In this document: piece after piece, positions 1 to 5,470 of the stretch
Layout of the letters: each line of letters starts with the position of its first letter
Position numbering within the stretch: position 1 is the first letter of the stretch
Assembly (NCBI GenBank): GCA_041663645.1
Contig: JBAYMH010000013.1
Location: 1-8,355, forward strand
DNA from: Minisyncoccus sp023229485
Lineage (GTDB): Bacteria > Patescibacteriota > Minisyncoccia > Minisyncoccales > Minisyncoccaceae
Direction: 5' to 3'
Length of the DNA: 8,355 nt
The notes under the pieces: model-generated
Seen by the model: the letters and a program-made list of their open reading frames with translations, nothing else
The model's database searches: none
Told to the model about the DNA's origin: nothing
Position numbers and translations under genes: made by a program

Positions 1-2
1 AT

Positions 3-95
3 GCTGCCCTTAATTATCTGACTCCTAATGAGTATTTAGAGAAGATAAAAGAGAGTGGAATCAGAAGAAGAGAAATAATTAGTTTGCAGGCTTAG
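3..95 (+). CDS. DDE (rve-type) transposase, C-terminal fragment (5' end outside window)
   Basis: Frame 3 is open from the window edge and encodes 30 residues, beginning AALNYLTPNEYLEKI and ending SLQA before a TAG stop. The signature 'LNYLTPNEYL' matches the extreme C-terminus of integrase-core transposases of the IS481/IS3 type, where a '(A)LGYLTPxEY' block follows the last catalytic Glu. The catalytic DDE residues themselves lie outside the window. The stop is 28 bp before a plausible IS terminus ending in ACA at 121-123, which is normal spacing for these elements. The exact IS family is uncertain because only the tail is visible. Confidence 0.7.
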   Translation, partial: AALNYLTPNEYLEKIKESGIRRREIISLQA

Positions 96-123
96 GTGTA
101 TCACATGTATCTGAACCTAGACA
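96..123 (+). mobile_element. Right end of the IS (terminal region)
   Basis: Read inward on the minus strand from 123 the sequence starts TGTCTAGGTTCAGATACATG, so the element would end in CA on the top strand, as IS3/IS481-type elements do. It lies directly after the transposase stop, and the sequence becomes strongly AT-rich immediately beyond it. The left inverted repeat is outside the window, so the boundary is inferred. Confidence 0.45.
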
Positions 124-149
124 TATAATAATTACCCTATATTGATATT

Positions 150-965
150 CTATTTTATAAAAATATAACTATCAGCTAAATTGTTTTCAAGCGTGAAAGT
201 CATTGTATAAATCGGCTTATCTGAACGAATCGTAATAATAGCCTCATTAAATGGTTCGATCGTTAACCTACCATAAGATAAAATGCCATTTCTAATAGTT
301 ATATTTTCGCTTTCTTCTATTATCTGTTCTTTGTTTTTAAATAAAGAAGTTAAAACAAACGGCTTATCTGTTTCATTTTTTCTTTTAACAATATATAGCC
401 ATTCTTTATTTTTTTCATCAAAAGAAACTAAAACATTCTGTTTGCTACCATTGGGATTCATTCCATCGAGCAAGCCAATCTTAATTTGTGGCTGTTTTAT
501 CATTGGACCACCTAAAACTAATAAAATAATGATAAAAAGAGTTCCTAGGCTTATCCATCCCCTATTCTTTGACTCTTTATATGAACTATTTTCACATAAC
601 AAGCTTTGGGAAAGCATAAACAATGAACTTATAAGCAATAATATTACTGCTGGGCCAAACAATAAAAATCCTATAAAATCATTATTATTTTGAGCAGTAT
701 AAAGCATTAAAATTTTAAAAGAATTAAAAATAGTCAAAAAATATAACAAACCACCAATAATCAAACCTATTAAATTAAAAGTTAGATTAATTTTTTTATT
801 TGAGAGGATATAAATAGCAAAAACAATACAAAAAATAACCAAAGGAATGGTCATGGGATTTATCAAGGGAGGAATAGCGCTTAAAAGAAGAAGAACTCCT
901 AAAAATTTTTTAATAAAAGTTTCAACAAGTGACGGTTTTAATTTTTGTTCTTGTATTTGATTCAT
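150..965 (-). CDS. Polytopic membrane protein of unknown function with soluble C-terminal domain
   Basis: This encodes 271 residues. Hydrophobic segments at about 21-54 (probably two helices split by a Pro-rich turn), 63-83, 97-123 and 137-155 predict four to five membrane helices. About 115 mostly polar residues (160-271) follow, with an alternating pattern that looks beta-rich and would sit on one face of the membrane. No catalytic or family motif was recognised. The ATG at 965 is the first in the frame and has no Shine-Dalgarno sequence (AAAAAGC precedes it). It lies 47 bp downstream of the next leftward gene (1013-1351), so the two may be co-transcribed. The IS end lies 26 bp beyond its stop. 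No function is proposed. Confidence 0.75.
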   Translation of the reverse strand: MNQIQEQKLKPSLVETFIKKFLGVLLLLSAIPPLINPMTIPLVIFCIVFAIYILSNKKINLTFNLIGLIIGGLLYFLTIFNSFKILMLYTAQNNNDFIGFLLFGPAVILLLISSLFMLSQSLLCENSSYKESKNRGWISLGTLFIIILLVLGGPMIKQPQIKIGLLDGMNPNGSKQNVLVSFDEKNKEWLYIVKRKNETDKPFVLTSLFKNKEQIIEESENITIRNGILSYGRLTIEPFNEAIITIRSDKPIYTMTFTLENNLADSYIFIK

Positions 966-993
966 GCTTTTTATTATTTAAAAAATTATTATA

Positions 994-1010
994 TTGGACA
1001 AACCTTGAAT
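994..1010 (-). repeat. Degenerate copy (E) of the cassette-end repeat
   Basis: TTGGACAAACCTTGAAT aligns with TGGGACAAACTTAGAAC at 1430 (copy A), with four differences over the shared stretch. It sits immediately 3' of the leftward gene 1013-1351, the same relative position as copies A, B and C. The GC-rich left half (TTGCAGGGGCG) is absent. The short length and divergence make this the weakest member of the series. Confidence 0.35.
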
Positions 1011-1012
1011 AA

Positions 1013-1351
1013 TTATAAATAGGCAATAAAAAACAAAAAAGAAACGAGTAGGTAAACAGCTATTCCTATTAATACAATAATAGCTATTAAAGTACTAAAA
1101 ATTAATGCCATTCCTTCGGTACCAGAAATATTTTTATCAAAAAATTTTCTTATATCTAAATTTCTTGAAAGAAAAGCAATAAGTAGGCAAACTATTGAAA
1201 TAACGATTGGAGAAATTGTTTCGAAAACAAAGTCCATAATACTACCACTTAATGAACTTTTAGTGTAAATATTATAAAATAAGATTGCTAAACCAGAAAA
1301 GAACAATGAATTAGATGGAAAATTACTTAATATTTTAGGTATATTTTTCAT
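1013..1351 (-). CDS. Small membrane protein, unknown
   Basis: This encodes 112 residues with three likely membrane helices at about 14-29, 45-63 and 82-112. A short charged loop (RNLDIRKFFDK) lies between the second and third. There are no recognisable catalytic residues. The ATG at 1351 lacks a Shine-Dalgarno sequence. A TATAAT at 1375-1380 and a TTGTCA at 1396-1401 (15-bp spacing, minus strand) could form its promoter. Repeat copies flank it on both sides, E at the 3' end and A upstream, so it reads as one cassette of the array. It could partner the larger membrane protein downstream, but nothing in the sequence proves that. Confidence 0.65.
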   Translation of the reverse strand: MKNIPKILSNFPSNSLFFSGLAILFYNIYTKSSLSGSIMDFVFETISPIVISIVCLLIAFLSRNLDIRKFFDKNISGTEGMALIFSTLIAIIVLIGIAVYLLVSFLFFIAYL

Positions 1352-1374
1352 TTTTTATAAATTAGCTTGAAATA

Positions 1375-1401
1375 ATTATATCACAAAATAAAAACTGACA
1401 A
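1375..1401 (-). promoter_or_regulatory. Possible promoter for the small membrane protein
   Basis: On the minus strand TTGTCA (1396-1401) precedes a perfect TATAAT (1375-1380) with a 15-bp spacer, slightly short of the preferred 16-18 bp. The -10 box lies 24 bp before the ATG at 1351. In DNA this AT-rich, chance matches are common. Confidence 0.35.
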
Positions 1402-1428
1402 TAGTAGCGCTAAGAATTTATATAAATA

Positions 1429-1476
1429 ATGGGACAAACTTAGAACCTTTTGAGATTAAATTGGGTATAAAAAAAG
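1429..1476 (-). repeat. Cassette-end repeat copy A (right-half att-like site)
   Basis: The copy begins ATGGGACAAACTTAGAACC. It aligns with copy B (2611-2659) through ATGGGAC.AACT..GAACCTTTT.GAG.TTA.ATT..GTATAAAAAAAG, about 48 bp with few differences. It lies 25 bp beyond the stop of the leftward Trp-repeat gene (1502-2389). Read leftward, its AAAAAAAG gives a T-run after that stop. The GC-rich left half found in B, C and D is missing, so it may be a half-site or a partly decayed copy. Confidence 0.6.
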
Positions 1477-1501
1477 AGCGATTTGACATTATCTCTTCGT
1501 C

Positions 1502-2389
1502 TTATACTTTTATTCCGTCAGTTGACGGGTTGATAATTATAAAATCTTGTTTCATAATGTCGTTCCAAGAAGAATTTTCTGGCAAGCTTAAATCTTTTGC
1601 CGCTTCTTTTCTCGACAGATCAAGATCTATTAAATATCTTTTTTTGATGATATTGTCCCATTCCATATTTTCGTTAGATAATCCCATTAAAGCAGCTTCC
1701 TCGAAGCGCCTGATGTCAAGTTCGTAAAGAGCTCTAGCTTCAAATATTTCGTCCCAGCTTGCCGTTTCTTTGAGTCCGAGGAAAGAAGCCTCTTCGGATC
1801 GATTGGAGTCGGCAAAGTGAGAGACTATAAAGCTATATAATTCAGCAAAACCAGCAGCAGGAGAAAAACCAAGATAATTAATAGAAGTATTGACGCTCTC
1901 TTCAAAATTTTGTTGCGTCTTTTCCTTGATTACTGTTTTCCACCGAGTATTTGTGGGTAATCCTACGTTTCGGGCTTCTTTTTGCCTGAGTTCTTCTCTC
2001 TGTTCCCACGTTAACGGGCACTTTCTCCTGCATTGATTGAGCTTTCTCATAAACCAGCTCACTCTGGCATGCTTTTCTGTTTTTGCCATCGCCATTTCTT
2101 CCCATGTGCCATTTTTAGGAAATCCGAATTTTTTCATTGTGTCTTTCCTTATTCTTTCAAGCTTTATTAATTCCCAAGCTTTTAGAACATCACTCCAAGA
2201 AGAATGACGGTTTAATTTAACTTTACGACTTTTTAAATGCCGTATATTTGCACTTAAAGAAGTTTTACAAACAAGGAGCGCAGTCTTCTCAAAGACTTGA
2301 TCCCAGCTTGCATTTTCATCAAGCTTTACATTTAAAGCTTCCGCTTTTCGGCAGGCTTCATAGTCATTTTGTAAGAATATATCAGTCAC
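1502..2389 (-). CDS. Trp-anchored tandem-repeat protein, unknown function
   Basis: This encodes 295 residues, soluble and rich in charged residues. The protein is built from about seven degenerate units with core 'LGLPENxSWDEI', preceded by an acidic/basic helix (for example EEASFLGLKETASWDEIFEA and KEAAKDLSLPENSSWNDIMK). The anchor tryptophans are at 29, 65, 96, 150, 212, 244 and 275, so the closest units are 31-36 residues apart. Each unit looks like two short helices joined by a Pro/Asn turn, which suggests a helical-repeat scaffold or DNA/protein-binding array rather than an enzyme. The start is GTG at 2389, preceded by AGGTG 9 bp upstream; the nearby ATG is out of frame and hits TGA at once. 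A good promoter lies upstream and repeat copy A lies 3'. Confidence 0.8.
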   Translation of the reverse strand: MTDIFLQNDYEACRKAEALNVKLDENASWDQVFEKTALLVCKTSLSANIRHLKSRKVKLNRHSSWSDVLKAWELIKLERIRKDTMKKFGFPKNGTWEEMAMAKTEKHARVSWFMRKLNQCRRKCPLTWEQREELRQKEARNVGLPTNTRWKTVIKEKTQQNFEESVNTSINYLGFSPAAGFAELYSFIVSHFADSNRSEEASFLGLKETASWDEIFEARALYELDIRRFEEAALMGLSNENMEWDNIIKKRYLIDLDLSRKEAAKDLSLPENSSWNDIMKQDFIIINPSTDGIKV

Positions 2390-2398
2390 GACATATCA

Positions 2399-2411
2399 CC
2401 TAATTATTAGG
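2399..2411 (-). promoter_or_regulatory. Small inverted repeat over the ribosome site of the Trp-repeat gene
   Basis: CCTAATTATTAGG is a 5-bp stem with a 3-nt loop. On the minus strand its 3' arm contains the AGG of the AGGTG ribosome site for the GTG at 2389. It could hide the ribosome site or act as a small operator. It is short and AT-rich, so chance is possible. Confidence 0.3.
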
Positions 2412-2450
2412 AACTGTAAATAGAATCTACCTATTTTTCAAGGTTATTAT

Positions 2451-2478
2451 ATGATACAATATTTAAGATATTTGTCAA
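2451..2478 (-). promoter_or_regulatory. Promoter for the Trp-repeat gene
   Basis: On the minus strand a perfect TTGACA (2473-2478) is followed after 16 bp by TATCAT (2451-2456). An alternative TATAAT sits 5 bp further on. This places the transcription start near 2444 and gives a leader of about 55 nt. The surrounding sequence resembles the promoter of the 70-residue gene: both have a 'TTACCA(A)CA' block just upstream of TTGACAAA. Confidence 0.6.
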
Positions 2479-2537
2479 TATTTTGTGGTAATGTGCACAC
2501 ACATATGGTAGTTTTTAAAAATAACGAAAAAGTATAT

Positions 2538-2659
2538 AAAAAATTCCAACGTTCTATGCGGTTACAACAAAAAGCCTTGTAAATAAAGGCTTCCTAATTT
2601 TGCAGGGACGATGGGACGAACTCGGAACCTTTTTGAGGTTAGATTATGTATAAAAAAAG
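2538..2659 (-). repeat. Cassette-end repeat copy B (att-like site)
   Basis: This ~120-bp repeat aligns with copy C (3021-3135) over AAAAA.TTCCAA, GCGGTTA/ACGGTTA, AAAAGCCTT.TAAATAAAGG, then TTGCAGGGACGATGGGA (2600-2616) and CGAACT..GAAC. The 17-bp core differs by one base from the core at 3086 and 8052. The region between TTCCAA and AGCCTT differs by one base in length between B and C, so it is not a conserved reading frame. It lies 3' of the leftward 70-residue gene. Translated on the plus strand the core gives LQGRWDELGTF, matching LQGRWD of the serine recombinase C-terminus. Confidence 0.75.
2566..2592 (-). terminator. Hairpin terminator within repeat B
   Basis: AAGCCTT (2572-2578) pairs with AAGGCTT (2586-2592) around a 7-nt loop. 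On the minus strand the stem is followed by TTTGTTG, a moderate U-tract. It would back up the terminator at 2651-2702 for leftward transcription. The same hairpin occurs in copy C. Confidence 0.55.
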
Positions 2660-2702
2660 AAACCTTACGTCCCAATCTCAATGGATTGTTTTGATAGGTT
2701 TC
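2651..2702 (-). terminator. Rho-independent terminator of the 70-residue gene
   Basis: On the minus strand GAAACCT (2696-2702) pairs with AGGTTTC (2659-2665), and a nested stem CAATC/GATTG (2673-2677 with 2684-2688) closes the interior. The outer stem is followed directly by seven T residues. It begins 18 bp after the stop of the leftward gene at 2720. Confidence 0.6.
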
Positions 2703-2719
2703 AGACGTTTTCTTTTAAG

Positions 2720-2932
2720 TTAAGTATCATTTTTTGGTGGATAAACGGCATTGTATGTTTGCCTATTCCAAGAAAAGAAGATAGCTTTTCCTACTGCACG
2801 AACAGCAGCTTGAGCTCCTGGGTTGAGCCTGTCAAATGTTACCTGAGACGTAGAACAATTCTGATCAACGTCTTGAGGTGTTCCCTCTTGATGCTCAGAA
2901 CTTAAATCGCTTGGATCCAATTCTAACTTCAT
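2720..2932 (-). CDS. Small soluble protein (70 aa), unknown
   Basis: This encodes 70 residues with an acidic N-terminal half (MKLELDPSDLSSEHQEG...) and a C-terminal half with a short Ala-rich helix (NPGAQAAVRAVGKAIFF). There is no signal peptide or known motif. Despite its size it is well supported as a gene: a textbook GGAGG lies 7 bp before the ATG, and TTGACA-16 bp-TATAAT lies just upstream. A nested-hairpin terminator with a T7 run follows the stop. It is a complete single-gene transcription unit between repeats B and C. The overlapping rightward frame has none of these signals. Function unknown; a small regulator, antitoxin-like or anti-defence role would be speculation. Confidence 0.75.
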   Translation of the reverse strand: MKLELDPSDLSSEHQEGTPQDVDQNCSTSQVTFDRLNPGAQAAVRAVGKAIFFSWNRQTYNAVYPPKNDT

Positions 2933-2939
2933 TAATTTA

Positions 2940-2944
2940 CCTCC
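2940..2944 (-). promoter_or_regulatory. Strong Shine-Dalgarno for the 70-residue gene
   Basis: GGAGG on the minus strand, 7 bp before the ATG at 2932. It is one of only two clear ribosome sites among the leftward genes; the other is AGGTG before 2389. It fixes this start. Confidence 0.7.
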
Positions 2945-2955
2945 ATTACCATTTT

Positions 2956-2983
2956 ATTATATAATATATATTTATTTTGTCAA
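2956..2983 (-). promoter_or_regulatory. Consensus sigma-70-type promoter for the 70-residue gene
   Basis: On the minus strand TTGACA (2978-2983) and TATAAT (2956-2961) are both perfect hexamers with a 16-bp spacer. The transcription start would be near 2949, giving a very short leader that contains the GGAGG. Confidence 0.75.
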
Positions 2984-3020
2984 CTGTTGGTAAGTTCAAG
3001 CACATTTCAGACATGACTAG

Positions 3021-3135
3021 ATAAAAAGTTCCAAAGTCACTTTACGGTTATCATAAAAAGCCTTATAAATAAAGGCTTTCTAAATTTGCAGGGGCGATGG
3101 GACGAACTTAGAACATTTTTTATGTTAAATAATTC
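3021..3135 (-). repeat. Cassette-end repeat copy C, putative attL of the ~5-kb element
   Basis: It contains TTGCAGGGGCGATGGGA at 3086-3102, identical over 17 bp to the core at 8052-8068 in the recombinase 3' end. To its left is the same hairpin as copy B; to its right is CGAACTTAGAAC, shared with A and B. It sits 3' of the leftward hydrolase/membrane operon. Copies C and D in direct orientation bound Rep, recombinase and cargo, as attL and attR should. Confidence 0.7.
3051..3079 (-). terminator. Hairpin terminator within repeat C
   Basis: AAAGCCTT (3057-3064) pairs with AAGGCTTT (3072-3079) around a 7-nt loop. On the minus strand the stem runs into TTTTTATGA. It should end leftward transcripts from the hydrolase/membrane-protein pair, 60-80 bp after the last stop. 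Confidence 0.65.
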
Positions 3136-3137
3136 TT

Positions 3138-3668
3138 TTAAAACAAGCGACACCACTTTTTAGCAGATATTTCTCTTAATTTTGTTGCTGCTGGTGTATT
3201 ATATAAAAGTTCAACCTGATCAGCAACTTCTTTTAAGATTATATCTGCACTTAGTCCAATTTCAACAGGAGCAGTTCCTGTTGCGTCCTCCGATACCCCT
3301 TTTTTAATTATTTGTCCAGTTTTGAATTCGCTAATTTTACTAACAGTTTTATCTATAAAACTAGTCTTTGAATAAAAATCACTTATAGAATCTCTATCTG
3401 TTTCTTCTAAATCATTAACAAATAAATTTATGTTATTATACCAATTATTTGTGGGCAATAGTTTGTTTGTTAATAAAAAAACATTACCTCTTTCTCTAGC
3501 AATTTTTAGTTGTTTTTCTGCATATCTTATTTCTTGCAATATTAACTTTGCAATATTTTTTTTATGGTCATCTTTTTGAAAATAATAAACCAATAAGGCG
3601 ACTAAAGCAGCTAAAATTGTTGCTAAAGTTGAAGGAATATTAGAGTTTAAAATATAATCCCAATTCAT
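3138..3668 (-). CDS. N-terminally membrane-anchored protein, unknown
   Basis: This encodes 176 residues: one membrane helix at about 11-30 (IPSTLATILAALVALLVYYF), then a basic stop-transfer stretch (QKDDHKKN) that implies a cytoplasmic body. The body is mainly helical, with coiled-coil-like heptads around 38-60 (LILQEIRYAEKQLKIARER). No enzyme motif was seen. It starts 17 bp after the stop of the proteasome-fold hydrolase on the same strand, so the two almost certainly share an mRNA. The ATG at 3668 has no Shine-Dalgarno sequence, so translation may depend on the upstream gene. It could anchor or sense for the hydrolase, or be its substrate; none of these is proven. Its 3' end abuts repeat C. 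Confidence 0.75.
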   Translation of the reverse strand: MNWDYILNSNIPSTLATILAALVALLVYYFQKDDHKKNIAKLILQEIRYAEKQLKIARERGNVFLLTNKLLPTNNWYNNINLFVNDLEETDRDSISDFYSKTSFIDKTVSKISEFKTGQIIKKGVSEDATGTAPVEIGLSADIILKEVADQVELLYNTPAATKLREISAKKWCRLF

Positions 3669-3685
3669 ATGTTGATTTTTTTATT

Positions 3686-4612
3686 TTATTCTGTTTTTAG
3701 TTCTTTTTGTTTTATCCATTGCGCTCCATCTGGTTTTATGGCTAAAACATCTATGGGGCCGCCAACTCCTGGCATATCTCCTGGATCTGCTATAATTCCA
3801 TCGGAGAATCTTTGAATAGCTGAGGTGGTTTGAATTGCTAGAACAGAAAAGTCTACTGCATCTTGTAGTGTCATGGCTCCCCAATTAATGGCGTATTCTA
3901 AACTATTTAATTGTTTTTCAACCTCTGCTTGTCCCTTACTTTTTATTGCCTCATTTATTATGCCAACATTAAAAATTCTTGGATCCCAACCTTTTATTAT
4001 TCTAGAAACAACGTCATTTTGCCCTATCCAGTTCGCTCCATATTCCATTCCTTTTTGAGTACTATCCTTTCTCTTAATTACTTCTCCAGGAATATAAATG
4101 TTATAAACTTCATGAGACCCATCTTTATTATAACCAGCCACAAGCAACACTAATCCGTCTGTTCCCGCCACGCCTTCCTTGATATTTCCTGATTTATCTT
4201 TAAATTTAAACTTTATTCTATTTGCCTCCTCTTTCGTTTCTATAATCTCAAATCCTTGATCGTTTAAATTTTTTTTTATTTGTTCTGGTAGTTTTTCTAA
4301 TTGTTCTTTCCAATTTAAGGTTTTATTAAAAAGATTATGAATTTTCTCTGCCACATCTTTTACTGATAAATTATCTACATCAATTTCTCTTTTAAATTGT
4401 TCTATAAATTTACTAACATTTTTAGGAGTACCATTTTCTGAAATAAAAGCTAATCCAGTAACTGCTAAACCAATTCTATTGTTAATCAAGAACAACTTAG
4501 ATGCTGAATCCGACCCTATTCTAGAAACTCCCTTTTGATTTCTATAAGACTGACGACTATCCGCTGCCAATATTATACCCTCTGGAGCTGTTATATTTAT
4601 AGCTAAACTCAT
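3686..4612 (-). CDS. Proteasome-fold Ntn-hydrolase, predicted N-terminal Ser nucleophile
   Basis: This encodes 308 residues. The N-terminus MSLAINITAPEGIILAADSR aligns with the first strands of proteasome beta, HslV and Anbu-type subunits. Counting Ser2 as mature residue 1 after Met removal, Asp falls at 17 and Arg at 19, exactly as in proteasome subunits. Lys39 in SDSASKLFL fits the Lys33 role, and VTGLAF (51-56) the glycine turn. The end also fits: TLQDAVDFSVLAIQTT (249-264) and GVGGPIDVLAIKPDG (282-296) match the last helix and 'GGxIDVxVI' strand. About 300 residues is longer than a 200-230-residue beta subunit, with a basic/acidic insertion near 95-150. Ser instead of Thr as nucleophile is inferred. 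It is the first gene of a two-gene leftward operon. The activity is probably peptidase or amidohydrolase; the substrate is unknown. Confidence 0.8.
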   Translation of the reverse strand: MSLAINITAPEGIILAADSRQSYRNQKGVSRIGSDSASKLFLINNRIGLAVTGLAFISENGTPKNVSKFIEQFKREIDVDNLSVKDVAEKIHNLFNKTLNWKEQLEKLPEQIKKNLNDQGFEIIETKEEANRIKFKFKDKSGNIKEGVAGTDGLVLLVAGYNKDGSHEVYNIYIPGEVIKRKDSTQKGMEYGANWIGQNDVVSRIIKGWDPRIFNVGIINEAIKSKGQAEVEKQLNSLEYAINWGAMTLQDAVDFSVLAIQTTSAIQRFSDGIIADPGDMPGVGGPIDVLAIKPDGAQWIKQKELKTE

Positions 4613-4632
4613 ATTATATTATATTATATTAT
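4613..4632 (-). repeat. (ATTAT)x4 tandem repeat forming overlapping -10 boxes
   Basis: Four perfect ATTAT units directly precede the ATG at 4612. On the minus strand this gives TATAAT repeated every 5 bp, ending at the start codon. A matching -35 is not clear. It may be promoter core or simply low-complexity DNA. Short tandem repeats can change length, so expression of the hydrolase operon could vary. Confidence 0.5.
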
Positions 4633-4661
4633 TTTTAATATTCTAAAACTATTACAGATAA

Positions 4662-5399
4662 ATGTCAATGAAAGAATATTTTGACAAAATTAAATTATCG
4701 TTTTATAACCATTGTATGGTTTACGACATAGAAAAAATGAGCTTGAAGGGCTTGAACAAGCTTTTCCAGGTTGCTGAATATTTCAAGGATAAAGCGGAGA
4801 TCAATGGTTTCCCTGCCCTTTTTACTATTGAGGAAAATCTTCATCTGGACGGATTAAGCGATGATGATTTAAACGATATTATATCCGGTTTTTTAGATGA
4901 AGGGATTTTAAACAATAGAGAAAGAGTTAACTACAAGCTTGTTAGATTTGGTGATTCTGAAGAAGACGACGTAGTTCAAACTAACGACGTTACTGTGCGT
5001 ATTAATTACGACAATTTAAATTTTTTTTATAACCGCTTGAAAGAAAAAATTAGCGGATTAAAAAGTGATAATCATTTAGATGTTAAGTATAAATTGGGTA
5101 GTAATATAGAATTTGATGAAAAGAATCATGTTTTAAAAGTTGGCGACGAAAGCGTAAGATTTTCCAGGGGTATATCTCCAGACGTTCTAACAATTATTTT
5201 TAATAGTCCAGAAGAGAGCCATTATTATTCAGAGATGGCCTGCGAAATTGATCAATTAAATGATAAAATTAGTGGAAAAATTCCTTATTCTTGTGCCTAT
5301 ATAAATGAAAAAATTTATAACAAGACTGGATTGAAAAATTTTTTATCTTTTAATTACGACAAAAACGGAAGTGTTAAAATTGAAGAAAAATATATTTAG
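4662..5399 (+). CDS. Winged-helix-like protein of CPR mobile-element type (putative regulator)
   Basis: This encodes 245 acidic residues with no membrane segment. Residues 1-90 are helical (LNKLFQVAEYF, then SDDDLNDIISGFLDEGIL, which resembles a helix-turn-helix plus a wing). The middle (115-145) is a probable coiled region. The end (150-245) reads strand, 'ILxVGxxxVxFS', helices, 'YINEKIYNKTGLKNFLSF', and a final beta hairpin 'VKIEEKYI'. I recall this layout and the closing 'FLxFN...VxINxKYL' from small proteins of Patescibacteria that often precede recombinases; this is memory of a pattern, not a search. It diverges from the hydrolase operon across a 49-bp spacer. The 20-bp palindrome just after its stop could be its operator. 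The ATG at 4662 lacks a Shine-Dalgarno sequence; the ATG at 4668 is an alternative. Confidence 0.7.
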   Translation: MSMKEYFDKIKLSFYNHCMVYDIEKMSLKGLNKLFQVAEYFKDKAEINGFPALFTIEENLHLDGLSDDDLNDIISGFLDEGILNNRERVNYKLVRFGDSEEDDVVQTNDVTVRINYDNLNFFYNRLKEKISGLKSDNHLDVKYKLGSNIEFDEKNHVLKVGDESVRFSRGISPDVLTIIFNSPEESHYYSEMACEIDQLNDKISGKIPYSCAYINEKIYNKTGLKNFLSFNYDKNGSVKIEEKYI

Positions 5400-5405
5400 T
5401 TAAAA

Positions 5406-5425
5406 TTTAGGTAAATTTACCTAAA
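5406..5425. promoter_or_regulatory. Perfect 20-bp palindrome, candidate operator
   Basis: TTTAGGTAAATTTACCTAAA equals its own reverse complement over all 20 bases. It lies 7 bp after the stop of the winged-helix-like gene and 46 bp before the 50-residue gene. A gapless palindrome of this size is typical of a site for a homodimeric repressor. The neighbouring winged-helix-like protein is the obvious candidate, but that link is inferred. Confidence 0.5.
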
Positions 5426-5441
5426 AATAGATATGTAAAAT

Positions 5442-5470
5442 GACCTTATTAAAATAAAGGTCGTTTTTAT
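5442..5470 (+). terminator. Terminator or attenuator hairpin before the 50-residue gene
   Basis: GACCTT (5442-5447) pairs with AAGGTC (5457-5462) around a 9-nt loop and is followed by GTTTTTAT. This has the form of a Rho-independent terminator. The T-run ends at the ATG at 5471, so a read-through transcript would have the hairpin as its leader. It may end the upstream gene, attenuate the rep-recombinase operon, or both. Confidence 0.55.

Noticed and set aside
2681..2905. Rightward 74-codon frame opposite the 70-residue gene.
   Set aside because: No promoter or ribosome site, Cys/Trp/Leu-rich composition typical of antisense reading, and the leftward gene has all expression signals.
2538..3110. 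Remnant 3' ends of decayed recombinase genes in copies B and C, since both read LQGRWDEL in frame.
   Set aside because: The two copies differ by one base in the aligned region further upstream, so no common frame is preserved, and residues upstream do not resemble the recombinase. Kept only as an alternative to att-like noncoding repeats.
3086..3135. Integron attC site: GTTAAAT in copy C and GTTAGAT in copy B fit the GTTRRRY core.
   Set aside because: No matching RYYYAAC partner and no attC-like internal L'/L'' arms were found, and the linked enzyme is a serine, not tyrosine, recombinase. A 7-bp degenerate match is weak.
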